Counted from the stretch's first letter, positions 1-13,545 are shown. The stretch is DNA of 64,000 bases from Purpureocillium takamizusanense (GCF_022605165.1 NC_063076.1:1550001-1614000); one strand, 5' to 3'. Notes: generated from the letters alone by a model not told the origin. Program-made: numbers and translations.

Positions 1-3000
1 TCCTAAGGACCCGGCCTTGTGCAGCCCAACGTGCAAGGGAGCGGGCGCTCGCAGGGCTGTCCGCCTGGGGAGGCCGCTGCGAGCGACGAGGGCGGCACCA
101 ACGGATGGTTCGTCCCCCTGAAAAGCCCATGATGTGCCTGCACATATGTATTGCCGGGTCCGGCAGTCCGAAGTGCCATGTATGTACGTACGTACTACGT
201 ACCGTTGTTGGGTCGAGGGAGATGATGGGAGGATGTAGTGAGTGACGCGCGAAATCAACGAGCTCGGGTCGTCTTCCGAAGAGGGGCGGCCCACGTCCTC
301 GTCGACCGACCCACGATGCCACGGTGGAGCGGCGGGCTCCTGGATAGAAGGAAGGAGAGAGGGCTTGTTGACTCCTTTGTTGGCATGGGGGCCTTGGTTG
401 TTCATCTGATTCCGACAGCACTATTTCAGGTCTTTTTTTTTTCTTGTTCACCATCGTTGAATGTCGTGAAAGTTGGTCCCCAAGCCCGGTACGCAGCGGA
501 TGCTGAAACAAGGCCTGACTGGGAAAAGCATGTCTTCCTCCGCCTCACTCTGCTTCGTACGCCGTGAATGAACCCCCGGGCTGCACTTGCAAAGTTCCGT
601 ATGAAAGTTTCGTAGTTATTAGCTTGGCCAGGTTCAACAGCAGCTTACTTTTCTTCGCATTCCTTGGTCCAGCGCTTCTGCTGTGCGAGGACAGATAGCG
701 TGCCTGAACCCCCGCCACACGTTGCCGCGCGCAAGCATTTGCTGTCAACAGGGTGTATGCATGTTTTGTCTGTCATCAGCCACCGATGGGCGTCCGCCAC
801 GGCGATTGCTGTGGCGCATCCACACCTCCTCGATGCCATCGATTGATGGATGCTCTGCCTGCCAAAGTCACAGAGCCCACAACAGACGCCCGGCGGCGCA
901 AAGCACCGACCGCCGCGAGCACACCGCGCACCAAAGATGCTAGCGCAGGCTGGTCGTGTCTATTTGCCTGTAGTCTCGACTGTTCGGCCTCCCCGTCAGG
1001 GGCGCTCGAGGCCCCTGTGGGGGGCGGCTCCGGCGGGACGGTGCCAGACACCATCGGTGATTCGGCTGGTGATCTAGGATGTCGAGTGGCTGGCGCAGTG
1101 TCACGCTCGTCCCAGCTGCTGGGTGCCGCGGATGTCTCGTGAAAGAAGGGAGGACAATACTAGTAGTAGTGGCCATAGAACTAAGTACGTATGAAGTAGT
1201 AGTAAAATATGAGGCATCGCGTTGGCACCAGGGAACCAAGTATCCGGCGCTGTCGGTATTCTCGTGCTGTACGAGTAATTAAGGTACCAAAGTACCTACT
1301 GTACTGACGTTAAGTAATCGCAGCCTTTATTAGTAGGGAATTTGCCCCAGTCTGGGTTGGGTCTGTAGCGAAGATGGCGCGGGCGTGCTTTCGCGGTGAC
1401 GCGGCTGGTACAGTAAGTACTTTGTACTATGGGGGAGCTGTGTGTACTGTGGCCTGGGTGTGTCCATGTCCGAACCCCAGGCAACTGGCTGATACCGTAT
1501 TTGCGCGGGGCGGGCGGCTTGCACGAGTGCGTCTGCAGCCCATGGAGGCTCTTCGCCGCCGGCCTGTCCCGTGCCTTCCATGCAACAGCGAGCGTGCGGC
1601 TGTCCCCAACAGCACCTGACGTACTTCGTGCTGTTGTATCTTAGGTACTGTATCTACCTGTATGGGAATACAGGTACTAACCTACTAGCAGGACGTGCAA
1701 AGTAGGAGCGGCCCGGGCTCCTTGACTCGGCAAGTGGAAGGAGCGACAGAGTGCGCCTCAGCACCAATGGTCCAACATCAAAAGCTGTGTGCAAAGTACG
1801 TACTTGGCCAGTTTCTGTAGCCCACGGGGTCAGCTGCACCGACCGTCTGGCGTCTGCTCTTCTTCCGCTTCTCCCCATGCTCAGATTACTTTCGATAATT
1901 CAACACCCACGCACGCCCTGGACGGTCGAGACAACCTCCACTCTATGCCTAGCCGGACCCGAGCCTCACTCCTTATTATTACCAGTCACACACAGCCTGG
2001 GTCCAGCTCGACCTTCACTCAGCCCTCGACTCTGCTTCCCCTCACGTGTCTTGTTGGGCCGACTGCTCGCCAAAAGTCGCTCCATGAAGCGCCGTCATAC
2101 TGTGTCTCCTCTCATTATTGAAGCCGTCACGCTCAAGGCTTTGCGGCTCGCTCTCGACATGAGGCTTCTGGACTGCAAAAGACCATCCTAGCTCACTTTG
2201 CTGGACAGTCTCTTCACGTGGCTCCCGCCGATCTCCCCTCCCCACACACACACCCTCGTCCCGTTCCCGACGTGGCGGCAGCCTCTGGCAGCGCCCGCGT
2301 GTTCCCTTGGATCGGGACCATCAACTCTTGCCTGGAATTGAGACTAGAGGCCCTACCCAGGCGTTGGTGAGTCGCTATCATAACGGACTCCCTCGCTCGC
2401 CCGCCAAGGAGGCCAATGATTTTTGTCGGACAGCGCCCGACAGTTCCCGTTGGTTCAGCTCCAAACAAGAAGCACGGGTCGCCTGCGACCCCTGATCTCC
2501 TGGCGCGCGTCTCTCCCTTTCGAACCTTCTTTGTCGTCTCCCTGCAGTAGTACAGTAGGCCTACCGAACAGGGCAATAGGAGCATCTCAGGGTCCGTACA
2601 GATTACCGCACAGCATCAGTCCTCGCGAGTCAGAAACATCCCTTTTCGTTCGATCGCATCTTGCGGCCGTCCAAGCACACAAGCCCGGCCCCGGGAGCTT
2701 TCCCAAGGACCACCACAACCCGACCCCGATCCTGGGCCCCTCCCTGAGCTACCCACTTCTGGCTGTTCATCCCACATGCACATCCACTTCCGGCCTGACA
2801 TCTCGATCGCCTCGTGCCGGGCTCTGGACAGCCATCTCGCCCCTCAAGGCCTAGACCTTGGCCAGCAAGCCCCCGGTTACCAGCAAGGCCTTGCGCTCGA
2901 CGTCAAGATCGATCCTGCTGGTACGGAGGACGTCTGCGGCCTCACGTCATACGCTACGGCGCCGTCCTGTTCCCTGCGACGAGAGACCCCTGGCCTCGGC

Positions 3001-3107
3001 GACGCGAGCCCCCGCCGTCCCAGAACACTCTGCTTGTCTGCTGAGACTGGACTGACTCCTCTGCCCCATATCCTTTCCTTGGCCGACACCCCCTGTACAC
3101 GAACTTG
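1..3107. other. intergenic/5' flank, no gene recognised
   Basis: I see no protein family in any frame here; the open frames are short, overlap on both strands and mostly lack ATG starts. Roughly 1800-3100 is CT-rich with many short pyrimidine tracts, which fits a promoter and long leader for the histidine kinase starting at 3108. Positions 176-203 are a run of overlapping GTAC/TACG units, and TAGGTAC/GTACCTA motifs occur at 1292 and 1642. A gene ending or starting beyond the left edge may use part of this DNA. Confidence 0.6.
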
Positions 3108-6100
3108 ATGCAGCCGCCAGGCAAAAGTGGTACATGCCACTCCCACTCTTCTGTCCCTCCTCCTTCCATACCCTCTTCTTCGTCTGTCTCAACAACGTCC
3201 CACGATACAGCCACGTTTTCTCGCAGCAGCACCTGCCACCCTGCCCTGGACGTCGAGGCTTCACTCTCGTCCTGCTCCACGGCGTACGACCACGTCGCAG
3301 AAGCGCTTGGGACCGACCAGGGCCGCTGGGCAGACCGCCCGCGCTATTCCAGCAGCTTTGCCGAGCCATGGGTGCATGCGACTGATGCTCCCGGACAATC
3401 TGGTCCGTCGAACTCGCCGACTCGTCTTTCAACTCCAAACACCTCCTCTTGGCGACCCAGAGGCGTGGTCTCGCCCCGTGCTCGTGACCTATACGACCCG
3501 GCTCGTCGTCCAGAACCGCCGCGTCACACCCAGTCTTTCAAGCGCACCTCCCGACAAGCCGGCAGGACAGCCGACCACGCGATGGATCAGGCCCCAATCA
3601 AGAAAGCTCGGATAGGGTCTTCGCCGCCAAGAAAATTTGAGATCCCGCCCTCAGCAACTGGGCCGCCTCCGCCGCCTTCGCGGCTGCACCGCGAGGGGTC
3701 CTTCTCGCCATTGTTCTTCTCTCACGCCCCTTCGAGGCACCTGGGCCGCCCTCCCAGTGCTACCGCATCCGAGATCGCTGCCACCATGATGCTGCGCGAT
3801 CGCGGTGACCCATTGGGCGGCGTGACGACGGTCAAACTGCCGAGAGCCAGCGTCAGCTCCGCGAGCCCAGCCTTGTCAGGCAGCACTCCAGGAAGCCTGA
3901 GCTCGTCTATCGACATGTCAATGCCTTCTGCAAGCACGGACACGAGAAACATACCCACGAACTTGCAGTCTGTCCAAGCAATAGGCGCACTGGAGCTTGT
4001 CGAGCATGACGAGCGCCCCACGTTCCTCGTCGACTTGGCCAACTTAGCCAACGTCAACAAACCCAGCATCAACATACTGTACATCAACAGCTCTTTGCGG
4101 ACATGCCCGGAAATATACAATCTGGTCGCCGTGGACCCAGAAGGCCCCGTATTCGACGACAATTTCGATCGCTTCCGAACTTGGGTATACGCCACCTCCA
4201 GAAGCAGCGGCGACGGTCTCTACCTCTCTCTGCCTTACCACGAATACGGAGGCATAACTTGGACATCCACGACGCTGCGGCAACGCTTTCGCTTTGTTAG
4301 TGGCAACGTTACGCCAATTGCATCGCGACAGGTTTCGCCGATGCCTCTCGCGGAGGAACCTCCCCCCATGGACGCCGTGGCCTCTGCTCTTGCTCCCTCG
4401 ATTCCCGTCTCGCCTATGGATGATGTGGTTGATCCTCCCGATTACTTTGGTGACGCCGCGCCCGAGCAGACGCGGGGAAACGTGGCAAGTCTAGGCGCAA
4501 TACAGAGCAAACTCGACAACCAAGCTGGCCCAGTTCACCCCGACGCCTTTACCAACCAGGTACTCCAGGTCCAGCCCAGCAAGGTTCTTTTCGATTGGAC
4601 GAGGGTCCCCATCACGGACAACTTGAATGAACACATCAAATTCGCCAAGTCTGTTGACTGGGCTTCGACACCACTCGGACCCATGTCGGACTGGGCGTAT
4701 GATTTGCGGGCCATGTCCAATCTGGTCATGGGCAGCCCGCACCCCGCGGCTATGTACTGGGGTCCCGACCTCGTCTGCATCTATAATGAGGCTTACGTCG
4801 AGCTGGCTGGCGGTAAGCACCCACAGCTCATGGGCATGAAATACATCGACGCCTGGTCCGAGATCTGGCCGGAGATCGAACCAATCTTCAAGAGCGCCTT
4901 GGAGGCCGGTCAGGCAACCATGAAGCACGATAACCACCTCTTCATCCGGCGTGATGGGTTTCTAGAGGAAACCTTCTTCTCTTGGGCCATTGTGCCGCTG
5001 GTCGGTGTTGATGGCGAGGTGGTGGGCCTGTACAATCCTGCGTTCGAAAACACACTTCGGAGAGTCAACGACAGGCGGATGCTCACTCTACGAGAAATAG
5101 GCGAAAGGATCGCGACGGCCACAACGGTTAGTGGATTCTGGCCCCAAGTGCAAAAAGGTCTCGAGTACAACGACTACGACGTGCCATTCAGCTTGATTTA
5201 CTCTGTCAAGGAGGACGCCGAGAGCGATGTCTCGTCACTACACTCTGGGAGTCTCATACACTCTCCTCAAGTAATCTTGGAAGGCTCTCCCGGCGCACCA
5301 GAAGGTCACCCCGCAGCGCCAGCACAACTTGACCTGCGATCGTCTGAGGAAGGCTTTGCCCCATACATGAGACAATGTATGGCAGGAGGGGGAGTGCCCG
5401 TGGTCCTTTCGGAGAGCGATGGGACTTTACCCACGGATCTACTACAAGGAATCAAGTGGCGAGGCTTTGGCGACCCATGCACGACAATAGTCGTCTTCCC
5501 GGTGGTGCCAACTACCACCAAAGAGGCTGTCACCGGTTTTATAATCCTCGGCGTGAATCCTAGACGGCCGTACAACGATAACTACAAGCTCTTCATCCAT
5601 CTACTCTCTCGTCAGCTAGCCACATCCATGGCGTCTGTGGTGTTATTCGAGGAGGAAATTCGACGAGGTCAGCGAGCGGCCCGGCTCGCAGCGCTGGATC
5701 GTCAGGAGCTTTCGATGCAGCTACATCTGCGTACGCAAGAAGCAAACGAGAGCGAGTACAGGTTCACGCGCATGGCTGAGTACGCACCGGTCGGAATGTT
5801 CATTGCGGACGCCCAAGGCCATATCAACTACTGTAACGATATGTGGTGGCAAATCTCGAGACACTCTCGCTACGATGATACCGAGCTGGCCTGGATGAAC
5901 AGCGTACGAGATGAGGACAGGTCATCGTTGGAAGCTGCTTGGAAAAAGCTTCTCGAGGAGCGGGTGACGATATCGGTCGAGTTTCGTTTCAAGCACAGCC
6001 AGCGAAATGGTGACCATACCATCGACACGTGGGTTCTCATGAGCGCTTTTCCCGAAAAGGCCCTAGATGGGAGCCTCAAATCCATCTTCGGGTGCATCAC

Positions 6101-7657
6101 GGACATCTCGTCACAGAAGTGGGCAGAAAAGGTCCAAAACGGGCGCCGAGAAGAGGCAGTCGAGATGAAGCGCCAGCAAGAGAACTTCATCGACATCACC
6201 AGCCACGAAATGCGCAATCCCCTTTCCGCGATCCTACAATGTGCGGATCAAATCACCAACAACATTTCGGTCTTTACGGCGCACGAGGTAAAGGGGCAAG
6301 TGGAGAAGCTTCTAGAGAACTGTTTGGACGCGGCCAATACCATAAATCTCTGCGCGAGCCATCAGAAACGCATTGTCGATGACATCCTCACACTGTCCAA
6401 GCTCGATTCAAACCTGCTCGCCGTAACTCCTGTCGATGAACAGCCCATCAAGGTGGTTGCGCGCGCTCTAAAAATGTTCGAGTCCGAGCTGCTGGCTCAC
6501 GACATTGAGCTTGAGTTTCAAGTGGATTCGAGTTTCGAAAGGCATGGCGTTGAGTGGGCCAAGCTGGATCCGTCTCGATTACGGCAAATTTTCATCAACC
6601 TTATGACCAACGCAATCAAGTTCACGCAGGGGCGGGAGCAACGGAACATCAAGGTATCAATGAGTGCATCGAAGGACATTAGCGAGATCACCAGCAAGGG
6701 GGTGCAATACCTGGACAGAAACGACATCCAGAGGACTGCAGGGATGGACATTGACGAGCAGGAATGGGGGAAAGGCGAACGGATCAACATTCACTGCGCT
6801 GTCGAGGACACGGGGCCCGGTCTTCGCGAGGATGAGCTGAAGCTCTTGTTCCAACGATTCCAGCAGGCGACACCGCGGACGCATGTGCAATACGGTGGCT
6901 CCGGCCTTGGCCTGTTCATATCCAGGATCCTGACTGAAATGCAGGGAGGTCAGATCGGCGTGACGTCGTCCAAGGGTGTTGGGAGCAAGTTCAACTTCTA
7001 CATACAGAGTCGAAAAAGCCTGAACCCGCCATCGGGCTTCGAGCAGGTTTCTGCCTTCAGGATCGGGCGCAAGGTACAGGTACCGACGAATGCAGCCCCC
7101 CAAATGAAGGACACGCCATCCAACTCCCCAGCACGCGGGACCACTTGTTCGGAAGGCCGACCGCTTTTCGATGTTCTCATCGTTGAAGACAACATCGTGA
7201 ACCAAAAGGTTCTGCAAAGGCAGCTACGAAACTGTGGCAACAACACTTTTGTTGCCAATCACGGCCGCGAGGCACTCGATACCCTGCAGAAGTCAAGATT
7301 CTGGGCCGGCAAGGAGGACAAGGGCGTCGATATCTCCATAATCTTGATGGACCTCGAGATGCCAGTCATGGACGGCATGACGTGCGCGAGGAAGATTCGC
7401 GAACTTGAGAAGAAAGGTACCATTGTGCGGCATATACCCATCATTGCGGTGACAGCCTATGCGCGCCCAGAGCAGATTGAGAACGCCAAGGCCGCGGGGA
7501 TTGTACGTTTCCCCCCTTCTTGCGCTTTTGACCTTGCCGCTCATGTATCAAGCAGGATTATGTCATTTCCAAGCCATTCCGCATACCAGAATTAATGCCG
7601 AGAATCGAGGAGCTGGTTGGCAAGTACGAGAATCTCTCGATATCTCCTGAACCATGA
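3108..7657 (+). CDS. hybrid sensor histidine kinase (PAS, HisKA, HATPase, receiver)
   Basis: Two exons, 3108-7502 and 7556-7657, give 1498 residues. The 53-bp intron (GTACGT donor, AG acceptor) restores the end of the receiver domain: exon 2 begins DYVISKPF, the conserved Lys region of receivers. Residues 1-490 are Ser/Pro-rich and low in recognisable structure. About 495-680 is PAS-like (GPMSDW, WGPDLVCIYNEAY), 700-880 may be GAF-like, and 885-1010 is a second PAS. The H box (ITSHEMRNPLS) puts the phospho-accepting His at 1033. The N box (LMTNAIKF) is near 1165 and G2 (GGSGLGLF) near 1263. The receiver is 1355-1485 with phospho-acceptor Asp 1415 (LMDLEMPVMDG). Known role of the family: sensing that feeds a His-Asp phosphorelay through an Ypd1-type HPt protein. 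There is no transmembrane segment, so it is probably cytosolic. The signal is unknown. The start is the first ATG of the frame; an upstream exon cannot be excluded. Confidence 0.93.
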
Positions 7658-9157
7658 GTAGAGGAGGATATACCAAGTCATCACGAGCAGCTGCGCAACT
7701 TGCGACCCTTAACGCAGCATTTCTTCAAAGCACGACCTACATTCTGATACGGCCTCACGGGTCGTAGATACCTAATATTCGAATATTGTCCTTTTTCCAG
7801 ACATGTTGAGCCATATACAGCATACAGCGTTGGCAAGCATTGGCGTTCCGGGGTGGGGCTGGACCTCATGAAGCAAAAACGAGTTTGGGCGACCATCGCA
7901 GCACCGTGGGGAGGAGTACAGGTACGAGCGGGATTCATCTTCTTGCACTATAGATGATGCTAATGAGGGCCTGCATTGGTTTCCTGCGGCCGGGGGGGCT
8001 CCGTGGCATGGGTGAGGACCAGACAGGGGATTAGAGTACTCCGTACACACGCGACGCAATGCCGGTTACCCCGGAGGGGCACATGACGGCCGGACAGGGA
8101 AAGGAAATATACAAGTCATATATACGACACTCGACATGCTTATACCAAACGCCGACACCTCCCTTGATGTGTCTTAGGCTATTATTATATCCAATACTCC
8201 ACAACATTCTGCGCCCACAATGACACTAGGCGGCGGCGGTTGTGTCGGCTCCGATGTGATGTTTGACGATCTGACCGGCCATCAAACGCAGACACACTTG
8301 ATATCATCGCCGCCATGAACCCTCCTTCCCGATCTCGTTCGTCTCCCTCCCTTCTTTCATTCGTCCATTCCTCCGCCCACCCACCTACCCTCGCGCGAGT
8401 GACCGCCCCAGGCACTACGGCTAACGGCTGGCTGGCCCCTGTCTCTCTCTTCCGTGGGGATATACAAAAGTACTACGGAGTGACGTCTGTCTAACTTCAT
8501 CACGTATCGGCGTCTTGGCCCCGCGTGGGTGTCGCGATCTAAGCCCTTTGTGTCCTCGGGTGTTGGGGATGCCGAACAACGTATGTATATACGAACGTGG
8601 ATCATGCATGGATAATGGATGTTGGACGAGGGTTAAAAGGTCATGCAGGGTAGTTGGTTGGTCGAGGATCGATTGCCGCCGCGGCACTGGGCTCGTATAT
8701 ATGCGACAGAGGCGACCAAGGCACCAACGAAGACGCGGAGATGGGTTGCTTCACGACTGGTCAAACAATGGTTTGGCCACCTCGAATGGCCCGTGGCATG
8801 GGGCACCAGACTCATGGAAACACACAGCAATTGTATTATTAGTTATTACTATCGCATCCTCCCCGGGTATCGAACATCAGCCGATGCGGTATACTGGCAG
8901 CTAAGGACTGTTTCGGAGACCATGGTCTCCTCCCCCCTTTTTTTGTGATTTTGGCAACCTCTTTTTTTTGGCTATTGCCAGAACGACAGAAGCAGTATTG
9001 GAAATTGGTATCAGTGAAAGCAGTCTCGACAGGGTATCTTGGTATCTTGTGAAGAAATGCAGACCATCCTTCCGTTCCGTACCCTTTCATGCGTGCGGTC
9101 CTCTTTTTGTGCAGTCGTGTTCCTCAAGTCGTAGCAGCTTCACAAGTTGCCGGCCCT
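7658..9157. other. convergent intergenic, no gene recognised
   Basis: This lies between the 3' ends of the histidine kinase and the minus-strand PH-domain gene. No family is visible in any frame. It should hold both 3' UTRs. Confidence 0.6.
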
Positions 9158-10940
9158 CTAGGCAGCAGCGGTGACAGCGGGAGTCGAGGAGGCGACGTTC
9201 TCGGGCTTGTTCTCAGCCTCAGGCTCAACAGCCTTGGGGGCCTCGGCGACGGGAGCCTCCTCCTTGGCAACCACGTCGGCGGCGGCGACCTCCTTAGCGG
9301 GCTCCTCGGCGGTGGCATCCTTGGCGGCTTCCTCGGCGGGCTTCTCCTCGGCCTTGGCGGCGCCCTTGCCCTTGATAGTAGCACGGAGCTTGGAGAACGC
9401 ACTCTTGCCGGACTTCTCCTCGCCGTCGACGGGGGAGGGGGACTTCTCGCGCTTGCCGAAGGCGAAGGGAAGAGACGACTTGCGCTTCTCCTTGGCCTCC
9501 TTCTTGGCCTCACCGTTAGTGGCAGGGGCCTCGACCGTCTCGGTAGGGACCGTGGCGGGGCTGGAGACATCCACAGCGAGAGGGGTCGTCGACTCAACGG
9601 GAGGAATGACGGGGGCGGTGGCATCGGTGGCGGGAACGTCAGCCTCCTTGGGAGCCTCGGCAGCCTCCTCGGTGGGCTTGACCGTCTCAGCAGTCTTCTT
9701 CTCCTTCTTTGAGAAGACATTGCCGAAGAAGCTGTTGCGCTTGGAAGCAGCAGGCTTCTCCTTGGGGCTCTCGGCAGGGGCAGCCTCCTCGGCGGCCTTG
9801 TCCTCGGTGGGCGCAGTCTCGGCGACGGGAGCAGGGGTCTCCTCAACCTTGGGAGCCTCAGTCTCAGGGGCAGTCTCAAGGGCGACAGGGGCGTCCTCCG
9901 CCTTGGTCTCCTCCTTCTTCTCCTCCTTCTTGCCAAAGCCGAAGAAAGAGGCGCGCTTCCGGCTAGCAGAGCGACGCTTGGGCTCCTCTTCCTTGGACTC
10001 CTCCTTGGGGGCAGCCTCACCCTCCTTGGCGGGCTCGTCGGCCTTGGTCTCATCGGCCTTGACGGGCTCCTCAGCGGGCTTGTCCTCCTTGACAACGACG
10101 GGAGCAGGCTTGAAGCCCTCGACGGTCTTCTTGAAGGCGTCGGACTCGGTGACGGTGGCGGCGAGCTCCTTGGCCTCGGCAATCTTGAGCTTCAGCTGGG
10201 CGACCCAGCCGTCACGCTCGGTGGAAGAGGCGGCCTTGAAGCTGTGCTTGTTGCCCTTGGAAGTGAAGTGGAACTTGTTGGCGCCGTCGACCTCGGGCTC
10301 GGTGGCATCGGCCTGCAATCGAGTGTTAGCAACAGGTCGGCGTGCGAGCGGAACGATTACTGGCGCGTGCTCGGATGGCGGAGTCCTTACCAGGTTGATG
10401 ACGCTGTGGGGGGCCTTCTTGTCGCCGACAAAGAGAAGGCCCAGTCCGGTGTGGGAAGCCCAAGCAATGTTGTGGTGAGCTGTCTCGGTCGACTTCTCCG
10501 TCTTTTGGTAATGGGCCAGAGACTTGGGCTCGACAGCGTCGGAGCCGAAGAAGAAGAACTCCTTGCTGGGGATCAGGTTCCTGGGGTTGGTGCGGTTAGC
10601 ACACGACAGTTCCTCTGAAAAGGACTCGCGGGTCTTCCATTATGATGGAACTCGCTCGGCGGGAAGAGGCTGGATGCAGATGGCGAACTCACTTGGGGAA
10701 GCTGGCGCCCTGGGCCTTGTGGCCCAGGTGGCCCTCCTCGACGGGCTTGACCTCATCCTTCTTGTCGTCCGTCTTGGGGGCCTCGGTGGCCTCAGCAGAC
10801 GTGGGCTCGGCCGTCGTCTCGGTAGCGGCGGGAGCAGCCGTGTCGGGGGCGGCGGCGGTGACGGGCTCCACGACGGCGGGAGTCGTCTCCTCCTTGGGGA
10901 CCTCGGGGACGTCCACGACGGGCTTCTGTTCTTCGGCCAT
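9158..10940 (-). CDS. PH-domain protein, Meu6-like, with Ala/Glu/Lys-rich tail
   Basis: Three exons on the minus strand: 10940-10693, 10580-10391 and 10312-9158, giving 530 residues. Introns of 112 bp (GTGAGT) and 78 bp (GTAAGG) join in frame. Residues about 1-75 are acidic and Ala/Pro-rich. About 75-200 is a pleckstrin-homology-like domain with the landmarks EGHLGHKAQG, KEFFFFGSD, HNIAWASHTG, NKFHFTSKGNKH and RDGWVAQLKLKIAEAKE; this matches a common fungal family annotated as PH-domain or Meu6. Residues 200-530 are low complexity (EA, KEE, PA runs) and probably disordered. Three copies of a basic-Ser-(F/L)-FG-type motif lie near residues 264, 337 and 421. The likely role is peripheral membrane or lipid association, but the substrate and process are unknown. 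The start ATG (MAEEQK) is the first in frame. A 435-codon antisense open frame over this gene reflects its GC-rich repetitive codons. Confidence 0.88.
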
Positions 10941-11583
10941 TCTGGATACGAAAAAAAGAGGAAGGGGGTATCTCAAGTTGGGGGTATCACAACAAACAAA
11001 GACGAGATGGTATAAAAAGGAAAAGGGGGAGGAGATCCAGAAGGCGTGGAAGCTTGGGATGGGGTTCAGACAGAGCTGGTGGTGAAGGGGAAGAAGAGGA
11101 AGAAGGAGGGTAGCTGGCAGAAGGGGACGCTGGGTACTTATTTGGGTCGAGCTGGCCGAGCGAGAGCAGGGAAGGGCAGGGCAGGGCAGGGCAGAGCGGC
11201 GTAGACAGAGGAAGAGGAGGAGGAGGGCAGGGTCGGCCAGGGCGGACGGGCGGGCGTGCGGCCGGGAGGAGCAGCGGGAGGAGCAAGAAGGGGATCAGGA
11301 GCCGGAGCTGGGGAGCTGGCTGGCTGGCTGGGGTGGGGGGGGGGAGACAGACCGCGAAGCCCAGAGAGAGCTGGCCGGCCAGTCATACGCCAACTTGGTG
11401 CCTTTTCTCCTCCTCACTCGTACGAGAGTGTAGGTAGGTACCGTACCGTTCGCACAGAGGTACCTAATTCATCCATGCCATCCAGAGAGGAGAGAGTGAA
11501 AGCTGGCGAGCAGGCGCGCAGCAGGAGCAGCAGTGGACAAGCACAGGAGACGGATGGGCAGAGAACTGGAGGAAAGGGGAGTC

Positions 11584-11596
11584 GGGGGGGGGGGGG
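11584..11596 (+). repeat. G13 homopolymer
   Basis: Uninterrupted run of 13 G in intergenic DNA. Confidence 0.95.
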
Positions 11597-12200
11597 TGAG
11601 CGTACTAACGGTTTGTGATGGGCGGCCAGCCTAGGCCAAGCCAGACCAGGCCAAAAAAGTCAGGGCAGACAGAGAGCAGAGCAGAGTAGAAGCAGGCAGG
11701 GCAGAGCAAGCCATGCCATGCCATCGTCCCGCCCTTCCTCTTCATCCCATCCTATCCCCCTCCCCTACGTATCAAAACCATGCGTGCGTCCATGCGCGCG
11801 CGCACGCACAACCAGGCAGACCCATTCATCAGCGGGCCAGGCAGGCGTGGGCCAAAGGGGGCGAGTGGGTGGCGCGGGCGGGCGGGCTGGCTGGCTGGCG
11901 GACGGGCGCCTTGCGGTGGACAGGTTTCCCGCGCCCGCCCTGAACCTGACCCTGACCCTGACTGACCCTCTGAGCCCTAGTAGCCAGGAGGAGGAGGAAG
12001 AGGAGGAGGAAGGAAACGGCTCGGGATGCCGGTCGTGTTCAATTGGCCTGCTCCGCTCGACGATGCAAGGTTTCAAACCCAAAAAGCTGGCTGGCTGGCC
12101 GGCGGGCGTGATGATTGTTTGCTTGCTTCGCCTCATTACCGAGGAACGCTCAACGGCAATGGTGATGAGTCGCGGTCCGGGACCCTGGACTTGGCCCTGG

Positions 12201-12215
12201 CCCCCCCCCCCCCCC
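12201..12215 (+). repeat. C15 homopolymer
   Basis: Uninterrupted run of 15 C in intergenic DNA. Confidence 0.95.
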
Positions 12216-12552
12216 GACTTCCATTGCCTTGCCGTCTGAGTGGTACGAGGAGATAAAGTACGAGTAACGAAGCAGCACCCGTCTGGGCGGGCGCTCCAGA
12301 AGGTATAGTGCACTACCCGCCCAGGTACAGCAAGGTATGGAGGAATGAACCTGCTGCAAAGTGAAGTCCCCTTGGGTCAGTGAATCCCGAGCGAAGGGGC
12401 CCTCCCCCCCCCCGCCCCGCTCTCGCTCCTGGTTGAGTCGACGGTGGGGGTGGACCTACCGTACTAACCCCCCTAGCTTAGCCTGCCGACAAGCACCAAG
12501 CATTTTTCACGGCGGCGGCGGCGGTGGAGGGGGCCCGCCGCAGCCGCAGCCG

Positions 12553-12577
12553 TTCAGTTCAGTTCAGTTCAGTTCAG
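12553..12577 (+). repeat. (TTCAG)5 microsatellite
   Basis: Five perfect TTCAG units, followed by degenerate TTCAC, TTCAG and TTCAT units to about 12595. Confidence 0.95.
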
Positions 12578-13545
12578 TTCACACTTCAGTTCATCAGTTT
12601 AGTTACCCACGGCCAGCAAGCAAAGCCAGACGACGACCTAGGTACGAAGTATGGACCACCTCCTCGATCGGGGGGAGGGGAGAGGAGGAGGGGAGGGGTC
12701 CGTGGTTTGGCCTGTGACTGCCATGCCACTCATCAGGTTGCGCGCCAGCGAGCGCGCCTTCCAAGCCTGACTTGCCCGAAAAGCTTCCTCCCTACAGAGG
12801 CGACCTTGACTCGGTCCGGGAACAAATTGACAACAAAAGCAGCCCTTTACAGGTACTCTTTACCATCTGCCATCCGTCCACGAAACGCACTTCCAGGGCA
12901 CTGCAGGCGGCGCGAGAAGCGATCGCTGTTGCACGTTATTAGTCATACCTAGTAGGGTACTAGTAGGTACGCAAGGCAGGCACCAACGTACCCTTTGCCT
13001 GGCCAAGGGATGATAAAGCGCCTCAGGTGGTTGTTCATCTGCTGGCCCGACGACAACCTGAGGCAAGCTATCTATGCATCCCTCATTATCGTCGGCGACG
13101 CCCCCGTTTCGCCAAATCGCGACATAATTAACCAGGCATCGTCACCTCCCTTGCGCCCATTCATACTAACATACGACTGGGCTGCCCGTGCGAGGCCACC
13201 CGACCAACCTGGAACGAATGGATGATTGGAATCCGCGCGCGGTAGCTTCCGCTGTAGTATCTGTATGTACGTATGTATGCATGTAGGGCCTGTTGTTACT
13301 ATCGTAGCATGCATGGCCTGATCGTCGAGGGAGCCAAGCCCTGTGCGAGTTCTTTCCCAGGCCCGGCCAGACGTCTCGTCACGTCGCTCCTCGCCACTTT
13401 CGTGCCGTCTCGTCGAGCGACTGAGGAGTGAGAGCCGCCGTCGCACGACCAAGTTCGCGACGCCAAAAAGGCAAGTAATAATTCGCATCGCACGACCGCC
13501 GTTTCGGGGCCGCACACTGCCGCGACCTCTGCCACCATGACTGAT

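Noticed and set aside
9171..10478. 435-codon plus-strand frame
   Set aside because: It is the antisense shadow of the PH-domain gene; its Ser/Ala/Gly monotony is what repetitive Lys/Glu/Ala codons give in reverse.
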